Position numbers and translations under genes: made by a program. 64,000 bases of DNA from contig JAHBZN010000001.1 of assembly GCA_019635415.1 (NCBI GenBank), positions 930,001 through 994,000 on the forward strand, in the 5' to 3' direction. The DNA comes from Ramlibacter sp. GTDB lineage: Bacteria > Pseudomonadota > Gammaproteobacteria > Burkholderiales > Burkholderiaceae_C. The notes beneath the pieces were generated by a model, which saw only the letters and a program-made list of their open reading frames with translations, was not told the origin of the DNA and did not search any database. This document shows, piece after piece, positions 19,418 to 26,005 of this stretch; the stretch's first letter is position 1; the number at the start of each line of letters is the position of its first letter.

Positions 19418-20854
19418 ATGCCAGCAGACGAACAGATCACCGCCCAGGAACACGACGAGTCGACTGCCGCGCAGCAGCAGTCCTCGAAGCAGGTGCGACC
19501 CCGTCAATCGGACGATGGCCCGGAAATCCTGCCGTGCATGGAGCACTTCGTCACCGTGGTGCGCAAAGCCAAGCGTCCCGGCCTCGCCTTGCTCCTGGTC
19601 GAACGTGCCAGCGCTACGTCGCTGCCGGAAATTGCGGCGCTGACAGACGCTGCCAAAGGCATCCTCGCGGTGCAGTCCCGCAAGGCGATGTTCCACGCCG
19701 TCGCCAAGCTCGGCTCGGACGTCCAGCAGCACATCGAGCGTGCGGCCGAGCGCGTGGTGCTGCTCGATGACGAATACGGCACGCAGGCCGTCCAATCCCT
19801 CCTTGACGACCAAGACGCCAGCGACGCTGCCGTCTTGGCCACGCCCAGTGACCGGTATAGCCGGGCCCTGCACCTCTGTCTGCGGCAGGATTTTCCGGAG
19901 GTCGGTGCCAAGCGCGATCAGCGCTTCGACAACGCCGAGCGCTTGCAGGTGATGCATCGCCAGTGGAAGAGCGAGAACTACTCCAGCCACTACCTCGGCC
20001 CGAAAGGCGTGGTGCCGAGCATTGATGCCGATGTTGAGGGTGTGTTGCGCGGGCGCATTTCGGCGCTGTTCCCGCAAGTGGCTTCTGACCAAATCCTCAT
20101 CGAGCAGTTCACGCGCCGTGATCTTGCGCATGCCGACCGCTGCGGCGGCAAAGACACCGACGAGGTCGCGCCCGTGCTCTTGCACACCCTGACTGCAACT
20201 TTCAACGGATCGACGGCGCACTTCCGGCAGGTTGCCAACGGCGAGGTGGTCGAGCACGAAGAACCTGCAGCGATGTCGGCCAGCTTCTCGTGGGAGCCCG
20301 GCACCGGTGCGCTCGGTGTGTTCTGCGAAGACCGTGAGGTGCGCCGTGAACTGGCGACCATCTTCCGCGATGTCGTTTTGGCGTGCGACGGGGAGATCAA
20401 CGACATGCCGATGCGCGAGTTCGACCTGTTCGGCTTCTCGACACCAGCGATGCTCAAGCGCATTGAGCAGGAGCGTGTGGCGGGCATTGAAAAAATCTCG
20501 ATCCTGCAGATCAAAGTCGCCCGGCCCTTCGAGCAGCAAACCACCGACGCCGCCAATGGGCGTGATCTGATCCAGCACCTGTCGAGCACGATGCTGATCG
20601 GCAAGGATCGGCGTGATACCCGCCAGATCTATCAGGTCGCCTATGACGACTATGGCATCGACGACCTGACGGGATACACGCTGGCGCAGGTGAAGCTGGT
20701 GTTCCGAATGGCCAAACAGCCGCACCGCAAGGCCCACAACGTTGCTGTCCAAATCACGTCGCCGAACGGCCTGAACGACAAGAGCAAGACCGAGGATGAC
20801 CGCAAGCGCGTGCTGGAACAGCTCACGCGAATTGGGGTGCTCCGTGAGTTCTGA
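19418..20854 (+). CDS. Unrecognised 478-residue phage protein
   Basis: No family recognised. The ATG at 19418 has AAAAGGAAA upstream; an earlier TTG is less likely. The N-terminal 35 residues are Gln/Asp/Ser-rich and probably disordered; the rest is soluble and mixed alpha/beta, with no membrane segment, P-loop or metal motif I can defend. The C-terminal stretch VFRMAKQPHRKAHNVAVQI looks like a folded beta-rich domain. It follows the XRE-ImmA terminator, has a GTTAAC motif in its leader and overlaps the next gene by 11 bp, so the two form an operon. Its position suggests an early, regulatory or defence/anti-defence function, which is speculative. Confidence 0.75.
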   Translation: MPADEQITAQEHDESTAAQQQSSKQVRPRQSDDGPEILPCMEHFVTVVRKAKRPGLALLLVERASATSLPEIAALTDAAKGILAVQSRKAMFHAVAKLGSDVQQHIERAAERVVLLDDEYGTQAVQSLLDDQDASDAAVLATPSDRYSRALHLCLRQDFPEVGAKRDQRFDNAERLQVMHRQWKSENYSSHYLGPKGVVPSIDADVEGVLRGRISALFPQVASDQILIEQFTRRDLAHADRCGGKDTDEVAPVLLHTLTATFNGSTAHFRQVANGEVVEHEEPAAMSASFSWEPGTGALGVFCEDREVRRELATIFRDVVLACDGEINDMPMREFDLFGFSTPAMLKRIEQERVAGIEKISILQIKVARPFEQQTTDAANGRDLIQHLSSTMLIGKDRRDTRQIYQVAYDDYGIDDLTGYTLAQVKLVFRMAKQPHRKAHNVAVQITSPNGLNDKSKTEDDRKRVLEQLTRIGVLREF

Positions 20855-21800
20855 AGACGCTACCGCGAAGTCGGCACATCTGAGCTTTCTGGCAGCGCTG
20901 GAGCGGCTGCCCCGGGTCGATTCCCGCGTCAGGGCGGCCGAGCTCGGGCGATGCAGACCAACGTTTCTGCAGCGACGATGGATCACGGAAGAGGACTACC
21001 TCACACATCTGATGGTGCCCGTCCTGGATTCTGAGCAGGAAGTCGAGGTTGAGATCGATCACGACGCGGCGGTGTACCGGTACCGCAGTCCCCAGCAGCG
21101 GTCACGAACGGTTGAGCGACCTCTTGCCGACATCGCGCTGTATACCTTCCAAGTGGATGCGTGGCTCGCCGACTTGGCATCCTTGATCGGCATCGAAGAT
21201 CGACGACGATCCGACCGTCGACATCGCGTGCCGGGCCACCTGTGGCACCTCGGGGAAGTACGAATCGCTTGCACACACGACTTTGCCCCGGTGTTCGTTG
21301 CCAGAGCGTGGGAGCGTGCTCCTGTTGCCGCGATGACCTCGGTGTTGAGCGACCCAATCTGGTCGCGTGGCGGCATTGTATTGCGGCATCAGCGAGATCC
21401 CGTTGATCTGCCCCGTGACCATGTCATGCGCGTGCTGGACGAGTTCGTTCGCGTGGACGACGGCCAGGACGTTTTCGACGCGAGCGCATTCGACAGGGTG
21501 CTGCGTGGCTACGTCACGCCCAGCGGTGCGCCAGAGCCGGTTGAGTTCTTCCAAGGCAATCGACTGAAGCTGCCCCACTTCACCGAGTCGCGTGAGCTGT
21601 CTGCGGAGCGCGCCAAGATCGTCAAGCAGATGTGGAGTGCCGACGGGAAGAACGCGCCAGAGGTGTCCTGGGCCGAGGTCAACAGGATCGCCAATACCGG
21701 CTACCAGTCGTTCGATGACGCCTTCGGCGGAAAGGCTGAACGCGAGGACGTGATCGCATTGGTCAAGCGCGGCAAATACCGACTGCGACGCAACACATAA
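20844..21800 (+). CDS. Unrecognised 318-residue phage protein
   Basis: No family recognised. The likely start is GTG 20844, overlapping the previous gene by 11 bp; a further ATG in the same frame lies 48 bp upstream. The protein is charged and soluble, with a conspicuous VLDSEQEVEVEIDHDAAVY strand region near 53-72 and a helical C-terminus ending VIALVKRGKYRLRRNT. No catalytic motif is visible. It is translationally linked to the 478-residue protein, which suggests a two-component function such as a complex. It could be a replication or host-takeover module in a phage that otherwise lacks recognisable replication genes. Confidence 0.7.
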   Translation: MSSEDATAKSAHLSFLAALERLPRVDSRVRAAELGRCRPTFLQRRWITEEDYLTHLMVPVLDSEQEVEVEIDHDAAVYRYRSPQQRSRTVERPLADIALYTFQVDAWLADLASLIGIEDRRRSDRRHRVPGHLWHLGEVRIACTHDFAPVFVARAWERAPVAAMTSVLSDPIWSRGGIVLRHQRDPVDLPRDHVMRVLDEFVRVDDGQDVFDASAFDRVLRGYVTPSGAPEPVEFFQGNRLKLPHFTESRELSAERAKIVKQMWSADGKNAPEVSWAEVNRIANTGYQSFDDAFGGKAEREDVIALVKRGKYRLRRNT

Positions 21801-21849
21801 ACGCGCCCATAAATCAAACCAGACACGGGCCATAAACCCGTGCGGAGAC

Positions 21850-21885
21850 TTCGATGTGCCCATTTCATCTAGGAGGCACATCGAA
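21850..21885 (+). promoter_or_regulatory. 11-bp inverted repeat overlapping the RBS of the HTH gene
   Basis: TTCGATGTGCC at 21850-21860 and GGCACATCGAA at 21875-21885 are perfect inverted repeats around 14 nt. The 3' arm takes the last two bases of the Shine-Dalgarno AGGAGG (21871-21876) and touches the ATG at 21886. In RNA it would mask initiation; in DNA it could be an operator. The gap before it (21801-21849) holds only a small CACGGG/CCCGTG hairpin. Confidence 0.75.
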
Positions 21886-22149
21886 ATGCAAACTCAAGTT
21901 CCATCAATCGAATCCGGTCGGAATCCCCGCCGGATGAATCCCGGCGGTGCAGCCTGCATCGCGCTCGACGAAAACGAGCTCGCCATCCGCTGGGGGCTCT
22001 CCGTCAAGACGCTGCGCCGCTGGCGTCAAGAGCAGCTCGGCCCGATCTACTGCAAGCTCGGTCGCCGGGTCACCTACCTCCTGCACGAAATCGAAGCCTT
22101 CGAGCGCCGCGTCTCGCGCTACTCGAGCTTCACTCGTGCGTACCAGTGA
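21886..22149 (+). CDS. HTH (MerR/excisionase-like) DNA-binding protein
   Basis: 87-residue protein with a winged-helix HTH of the HTH_17/excisionase type: ELAIRWGLSVKTLRRWRQEQLGPIYCKLGRRVTY, where the wing carries GRRVTYLLHEIEAFE. Similar small proteins act as recombination directionality factors or as phage transcriptional regulators. The ATG 9 nt after AGGAGG is preferred to an in-frame GTG 30 nt upstream, which would place the start inside the hairpin. Excisionase and regulator cannot be told apart from the sequence. Confidence 0.78.
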   Translation: MQTQVPSIESGRNPRRMNPGGAACIALDENELAIRWGLSVKTLRRWRQEQLGPIYCKLGRRVTYLLHEIEAFERRVSRYSSFTRAYQ

Positions 22150-22160
22150 GGAGGACGGCC

Positions 22161-22643
22161 ATGAGCGATCTGACCATCTTCCCCGTCGACATCGCTGAGA
22201 TGTCTGTGAGCCAACTGGCCGCGCTGCCGGCCGAGCAGAAGCGCGAGGTCGACAAGAACCTTGATGCTGCCATCGACTGGCTAAAGAAGGCTCGCACCAA
22301 GTTCGATGCGGCGCTGGAACAGTGCTACGGCGAGCAGGCCCGTGTCGCACTGCGTGAATCCGGCCGTGACTTTGGTACCGCCCACATCAGCGACGGCCCG
22401 ATGCACATCAAGTTCGAGCTGCCCAAAAAGGTCAGCTGGAACCAGAAACAGTTGGGCGAAATCGCCGAGCGCATCGTGGCCTCGGGCGAGAAGGTCGAGG
22501 GCTACCTCGACGTCAAGCTCTCCGTGTCCGAGTCCCGGTACATCAACTGGCCGCCTGCGTTGCAGCAGCAGTTCGCGGCCGCCCGCACGGTCGATTCCGG
22601 CAAGCCGTCCTTCACCTTGAGCACCGACGGGGGTGAGGCATGA
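22161..22643 (+). CDS. Conserved-looking phage protein, 160 residues
   Basis: Function not recognised. Start ATG 22161 has GAGGAGG upstream. The N-terminal half is an alpha-helical charged segment (LAALPAEQKREVDKNLDAAIDWLKKARTKFDAAL) and the C-terminal half contains beta-like segments around GPMHIKFELPKKVSW and KVEGYLDVKLSVSESRY. It lies between the HTH regulator and the DNA methyltransferase and overlaps the latter by 4 bp (ATGA), so the three form one early operon. No membrane or signal segment. Confidence 0.75.
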   Translation: MSDLTIFPVDIAEMSVSQLAALPAEQKREVDKNLDAAIDWLKKARTKFDAALEQCYGEQARVALRESGRDFGTAHISDGPMHIKFELPKKVSWNQKQLGEIAERIVASGEKVEGYLDVKLSVSESRYINWPPALQQQFAAARTVDSGKPSFTLSTDGGEA

Positions 22644-23710
22644 AAAAGCTCCCCATCGTGTCCGCCATCGAACGCATGGCCGAGCGCAAGGGCGTGAAGC
22701 TGCTGATGCTGGGCAAGTCCGGCAACCGCATCGCCGAGAACGCGGGCTGGGACGACGCGATGCTGCGCATCGAGATCGCGTCCCTGCAGGACGACGACTT
22801 TGACGTGTCGCTGACTGGCTTCGATGCCGATGCACTGGCGGAATTGATGGCGGGCGACGAGCCGGACGGCGAAGGCGAAACCGATGACGATGCGGTGCCC
22901 GAGGTGTCAGAGACACCCGTCTCGCGCCCGGGCGATGTCTGGCTGCTCGGTGGCCACCGTCTGCTGTGTGGCGACTCCACTGTGGCTGAGAGCTACGACC
23001 GGGTTCTCGATGGCGAGCCGGTGGACATGGTCTTCACCGACCCGCCGTACAACGTGAACTACGCCAACAGCGCCAAGGACAAGATGCGCGGCAAGGATCG
23101 CGCGATCCTGAACGACAACCTCGGCGACGGCTTCTACGACTTCCTGCTGGCGGCGTTGACGCCGACCATTGGGAACTGCCGGGGCGGCATCTACGTGGCG
23201 ATGTCGTCCAGCGAACTGGATGTGCTGCAGGCAGCGTTCCGTGCCGCCGGTGGAAAGTGGTCGACGTTCATCATCTGGGCCAAGAACACCTTCACGCTGG
23301 GCCGGGCCGACTACCAGCGCCAGTACGAACCAATCCTGTACGGATGGCCCGAGGGCGCGCAGCGTCACTGGTGCGGCGACCGCGACCAGGGCGACGTCTG
23401 GAACATCAAGAAGCCGCAGAAGAACGACCTGCACCCGACGATGAAGCCGGTGGAGTTGGTCGAGCGCGCGATCCGCAATTCGAGCCGACCGGGCAACGTG
23501 GTGCTCGACCCGTTCGGCGGCTCCGGCACGACGCTGATTGCCGCCGAAAAGTCAGGGCGGCTGGCACGGCTGATCGAACTCGACCCTAAGTATGTGGACG
23601 TGATCGTGCGGCGCTGGCAGGAATGGACTGGCAAGCAAGCCACCCGCGAGTCGGATGGCGCGCTGTTCGATGATCAGGCGACGAGCGACTCCTCGGCGAT
23701 CTCGCAGTGA
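22640..23710 (+). CDS. Orphan N4/N6-type DNA methyltransferase
   Basis: 356-residue DNA methyltransferase of the beta-type motif order: DPPY at 134-137 precedes the SAM motif DPFGGSGTT at 290-298. Such phage enzymes usually carry an N-terminal ParB/sulfiredoxin domain. Here only its last part remains (NAGWDDAMLRIEI and SLTGFDADALAELM, residues 34-70), behind a short non-homologous N-terminus. No restriction endonuclease is adjacent, so it is an orphan modification enzyme that may protect phage DNA or mark packaging or regulation sites. Its 3' end overlaps the convergent minus-strand gene by 37 bp. Confidence 0.88.
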   Translation: MKKLPIVSAIERMAERKGVKLLMLGKSGNRIAENAGWDDAMLRIEIASLQDDDFDVSLTGFDADALAELMAGDEPDGEGETDDDAVPEVSETPVSRPGDVWLLGGHRLLCGDSTVAESYDRVLDGEPVDMVFTDPPYNVNYANSAKDKMRGKDRAILNDNLGDGFYDFLLAALTPTIGNCRGGIYVAMSSSELDVLQAAFRAAGGKWSTFIIWAKNTFTLGRADYQRQYEPILYGWPEGAQRHWCGDRDQGDVWNIKKPQKNDLHPTMKPVELVERAIRNSSRPGNVVLDPFGGSGTTLIAAEKSGRLARLIELDPKYVDVIVRRWQEWTGKQATRESDGALFDDQATSDSSAISQ

Positions 23711-24042
23711 ATCACAAAGCCCGTCAGGTAAGGCAGGCCGCGCGGGATGCCGTACTGCTTGCTGGTCTGGCGGCCAATCGTCCAGCCCATCCATTGTTGG
23801 GTGGCGGCGTTGATCGCGTCCGCCAGGGTCTCGCCCCGGTACAGCCCGTTTTGCACATCGTCCGCAAAGTAGCGTCCGTGGCGGCTGTCGAGGAAAGCCC
23901 GGACTGATTCGAGGGGCTGGCTGGTGGCGTCCGAGATGGCGGTCATCGCCAGGTGCCACGCGGCGCTGGCGTGTTCGTTCATCGTGCCCCAGAAGCCCCA
24001 GGCTTCGTTCTGGGTGGCGGGGATCTGTTGGTTGGTGTTCAT
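23674..24042 (-). CDS. Small accessory protein, 122 residues (R2-controlled)
   Basis: Unrecognised soluble protein with a compact, aromatic-rich sequence (EAWGFWGTMNEH, QQWMGWTIGRQTSKQYGIPRGLPYL). I have the impression it recurs on plasmids and integrative elements, but cannot name a family. It is encoded opposite to the phage genes and its end overlaps the methyltransferase 3' end. Element R2 (24079-24108) lies 36 bp before its ATG. Its GC content matches the surrounding phage. Role unknown; it probably belongs to the same regulated set as the DUF3489 and recombination units. Confidence 0.75.
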   Translation of the reverse strand: MNTNQQIPATQNEAWGFWGTMNEHASAAWHLAMTAISDATSQPLESVRAFLDSRHGRYFADDVQNGLYRGETLADAINAATQQWMGWTIGRQTSKQYGIPRGLPYLTGFVIHCEIAEESLVA

Positions 24043-24078
24043 CTCTGGCTCCTTGGTGTTGATCGTTGCGACACCCGT

Positions 24079-24108
24079 AGTAACGCGCTGTTCGATTGAG
24101 AAGCCAAG
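24079..24108 (-). repeat. 30-bp bipartite element R2
   Basis: Minus-strand CTTGGCTTC, six variable bases, GAACAGCGCGTTACT, ending 36 bp before the 24042 start codon. Its CTTGGCTTC arm also forms the right arm of an imperfect hairpin with GAGAGGCCAAG just upstream on that strand, after the end of the 24141 gene. Confidence 0.8.
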
Positions 24109-24140
24109 CTGTTCTTGGCCTCTCTCTCAATCTAATTCGA

Positions 24141-24500
24141 TCACCCGAGACGGGCCACATAGCGTGCGTAGTCGCCGCCCTCTGGATTCACGTAAAGGTA
24201 GGGTCGACCCGGTGCGGTGACCTCGACGCAAAGATAGCCGTCGCCGGTTCCACCACCTTTGCCACGCAGCCAGTCGCGCGATACCAACAGGCTGCGGGCA
24301 AAGGCATCGAACTCGTCGACGGTGAGTTCCTTGGTCTCTATGACGTAGACCTTGGTCTGACCCTGGCCGCCAACTTCGTCCAAGTCGGCAGGCTTGCGGG
24401 CAAACGGCAATCGGACGCTCAACTCCTCGACCTGCAAGGTGGTGTCGCCAAACTGCAGGGTGCGAGGCGTGCGTTCGATGGTGATGGTCATGGTGCTCAT
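24141..24500 (-). CDS. Small accessory protein, 119 residues
   Basis: Unrecognised protein; the start ATG 24500 has AGGAGAAC upstream. The N-terminal half looks like beta strands (TITIERTPRTLQFGDTTLQVEELSVRLPFA), the middle KVYVIETKELTVDEFDAFARSLL has a helix, and the end is GYLCVEVTAPGRPYLYVNPEG. It follows the DUF3489 gene by 29 bp on the same strand, without its own R element, and is probably its operon partner. No membrane segment or catalytic motif seen. Confidence 0.75.
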   Translation of the reverse strand: MSTMTITIERTPRTLQFGDTTLQVEELSVRLPFARKPADLDEVGGQGQTKVYVIETKELTVDEFDAFARSLLVSRDWLRGKGGGTGDGYLCVEVTAPGRPYLYVNPEGGDYARYVARLG

Positions 24501-24529
24501 GGATGTTCTCCTGGGTGTTGGCGTGGCGA

Positions 24530-25054
24530 TCAGGCTTCTGCGGCGATCCGGTAGACCCGCTCGCCACCTTGGGCCTTGTCCGAGACGATGGTCAGGCCGA
24601 GCTTCTTCTTGAAGGCCCCGGCAAAGGTGCCGCGCACCGTGTGCGCCTGCCAGCCGGTGGTCTGGCAGATCTGCTGCACCGTTGCCCCTTCGGGGCGCTG
24701 CAGCATCTGGATCACCGTGGCCTGCTTGCTGTTCTCGCGGGTGCGAGGTTTGGCGGCCGCCTTTTCTTGCGCCCACGTGGCCTCGGCTGCCGTCACGGCT
24801 GCGTCGAGTTCGGAGTCGGCGGTCACTGGCTCAGGTGCAGGTCGGTCGCGACCCATCGCGTCGTAGCCCTCGGCGGCAACGAACCAGTGGGTGCCGTCGG
24901 AGGTAATCAAGGCGCGGTTGAACAGGCCGTCGAGCACTTTCTTGCGTGCGCCGCCTTTGATGTTTTCGGGGAACCAGTCGATCTTGCCGTCGGTGTGTTC
25001 GAGGGCGTAGGCCAGGATCGCGTGCTGCGCCGGGGTCAGTTGGGTGGTGGTCAT
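24530..25054 (-). CDS. DUF3489 protein
   Basis: 174-residue protein whose C-terminal third is the DUF3489 winged-helix-like domain: SKQATVIQMLQRPEGATVQQICQTTGWQAHTVRGTFAGAFKKKLGL, then the VYRIAAEA tail. The N-terminal part (LTPAQHAILAYALEHTDGKIDWFP) is probably a second small helical domain. DUF3489 proteins are of unknown function and are frequent on integrative elements and plasmids; the fold implies DNA binding. Element R3 (25091-25120) precedes the start by 36 bp, and the 119-residue gene follows in the same unit. A candidate regulator of the R-element set, by inference. Confidence 0.85.
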   Translation of the reverse strand: MTTTQLTPAQHAILAYALEHTDGKIDWFPENIKGGARKKVLDGLFNRALITSDGTHWFVAAEGYDAMGRDRPAPEPVTADSELDAAVTAAEATWAQEKAAAKPRTRENSKQATVIQMLQRPEGATVQQICQTTGWQAHTVRGTFAGAFKKKLGLTIVSDKAQGGERVYRIAAEA

Positions 25055-25090
25055 TTGCTTCTCCTTCGGAGGGGTTGATGGGGTGACGTG

Positions 25091-25120
25091 ATGAACGCGC
25101 TGTTCGGGAGTGAAGCCAAG
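25091..25120 (-). repeat. 30-bp bipartite element R3 with hairpin
   Basis: Minus-strand CTTGGCTTC, six variable bases, GAACAGCGCGTTCAT, ending 36 bp before the DUF3489 start. The segment 25112-25138 is a perfect 10-bp inverted repeat (GAAGCCAAGC and GCTTGGCTTC around 7 nt) sharing the CTTGGCTTC arm, placed right after the 25151 stop. Confidence 0.82.
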
Positions 25121-25150
25121 CGCTTTCTGCTTGGCTTCGACGGTTCTTGA

Positions 25151-25348
25151 TCAGTTGTTGGCCTTGTCCGACTTCGCCGCCTTGCGGCCCTGTTCGACGC
25201 CTGCGTTGAACGCGGCTTCAAGGGCGTCGCGCAGGCACCAAACCGCCACGTCGTGGAAGTCGAGGCTGTCCGACTTGCGGGTTTCCAGGGTTTCGATGCC
25301 CAGCTTGCTTTGCGCGATCTGGGTCAGGAGTTGTTCGAGCTTGCTCAT
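25151..25348 (-). CDS. DUF6900-like small protein
   Basis: 65-residue helical protein with the stretch LGIETLETRKSDSLDFHDVAVWCLRDALEAAFNAG, which I associate with the DUF6900 family of mobile-element proteins of unknown function (moderate certainty). Start ATG 25348 has AAAGGAC 8 nt upstream; a 59-codon upstream extension overlaps element R4 and the divergent terminase gene and was rejected. R4 (25383-25412) lies 34 bp before the start. The gene is followed by a hairpin at 25112-25138 that also belongs to R3. Confidence 0.75.
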   Translation of the reverse strand: MSKLEQLLTQIAQSKLGIETLETRKSDSLDFHDVAVWCLRDALEAAFNAGVEQGRKAAKSDKANN

Positions 25349-25382
25349 TGCTGCGTCCTTTGATGGTGTTGATGACGTCCGT

Positions 25383-25412
25383 ATGAACGCGCTGTTCCAG
25401 AGAGAAGCCAAG
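25383..25412 (-). repeat. 30-bp bipartite element R4
   Basis: Minus-strand CTTGGCTTC, six variable bases, GAACAGCGCGTTCAT, ending 34 bp before the 25348 start codon. It lies in the 25349-25465 divergent gap before the packaging genes; no separate late promoter was evident in that gap. Confidence 0.8.
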
Positions 25413-25465
25413 CTGATTTCGAGTGAATGACGAACAAATGATTGAAGGGGCAACCGGTTCTCAAA

Positions 25466-26005
25466 ATGGGCATTTCGATTCGCGCTTACGCCCGTCACCG
25501 TGGTGTGACCGACACCGCTGTTCACAAGGCAATTCGCGCAGGTCGGATCACGCCGGAGACTGACGGCACCATTGATGCCGACCGTGCTGATCGCGAGTGG
25601 GCTCGCAACTCCGATGTGCCGAAGACCGGTACGCGGGCCAAGGCCGCAAAGGTCGCCGTGCCGGAAGGCGGTACCGGTGTTGGCGGTTATGGGCCTGCGG
25701 CCCTACCCACTGGCGGCGCGTCCCTGCTTCAGGCGCGCACGGTCAATGAGGTCGTCAAGGCGCAGACCAACAAGGTGCGTCTGGCCCGGCTGAAGGGCGA
25801 GTTGGTGGATCGGCCGCAGGCCATCGCCCACGTTTTCAAGCTGGCGCGCTCCGAGCGCGATGCGTGGCTGAACTGGCCCGCGCGCATCTCGGCGCAGATG
25901 GCGGCCAAGCTCAATATCGATCCGCACACGATGCACGTCGCCCTGGAGGCGGCGGTACGTGAGCACCTGCAGGAACTGGGCGAACTGCGGCCCCGGGTGG
26001 ACTGA
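25466..26005 (+). CDS. Terminase small subunit (Nu1-like)
   Basis: 179-residue DNA-packaging protein by position and sequence. It starts with a MerR-like HTH (ISIRAYARHRGVTDTAVHKAIRAGRI) as in Nu1-type small terminases, which recognise cos/pac DNA. A low-complexity Gly/Ala linker (about 60-85) follows, then a helical part (VRLARLKGELVDRPQAIAHVFKLARSERDAWLNWPARI) that should bind the large subunit. ATG 25466 gives MGISIRAYARH; a TTG 24 nt upstream is possible. The stop overlaps the large-subunit start by one base (TGATG). Confidence 0.85.
   Translation: MGISIRAYARHRGVTDTAVHKAIRAGRITPETDGTIDADRADREWARNSDVPKTGTRAKAAKVAVPEGGTGVGGYGPAALPTGGASLLQARTVNEVVKAQTNKVRLARLKGELVDRPQAIAHVFKLARSERDAWLNWPARISAQMAAKLNIDPHTMHVALEAAVREHLQELGELRPRVD

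Noticed and set aside
25091..25148. Short ORFs beginning MNALF-x-x-EAK at the repeat elements (plus strand)
   Set aside because: The shared N-terminus is only the repeat read on the plus strand; the downstream parts differ and end within a few to some tens of codons, and there is no Shine-Dalgarno.
24079..25412. Repeat elements R2-R4 as a CRISPR array
   Set aside because: Spacing is about 300-1000 bp with genes between, the copies are imperfect and bipartite, and no cas gene is present.
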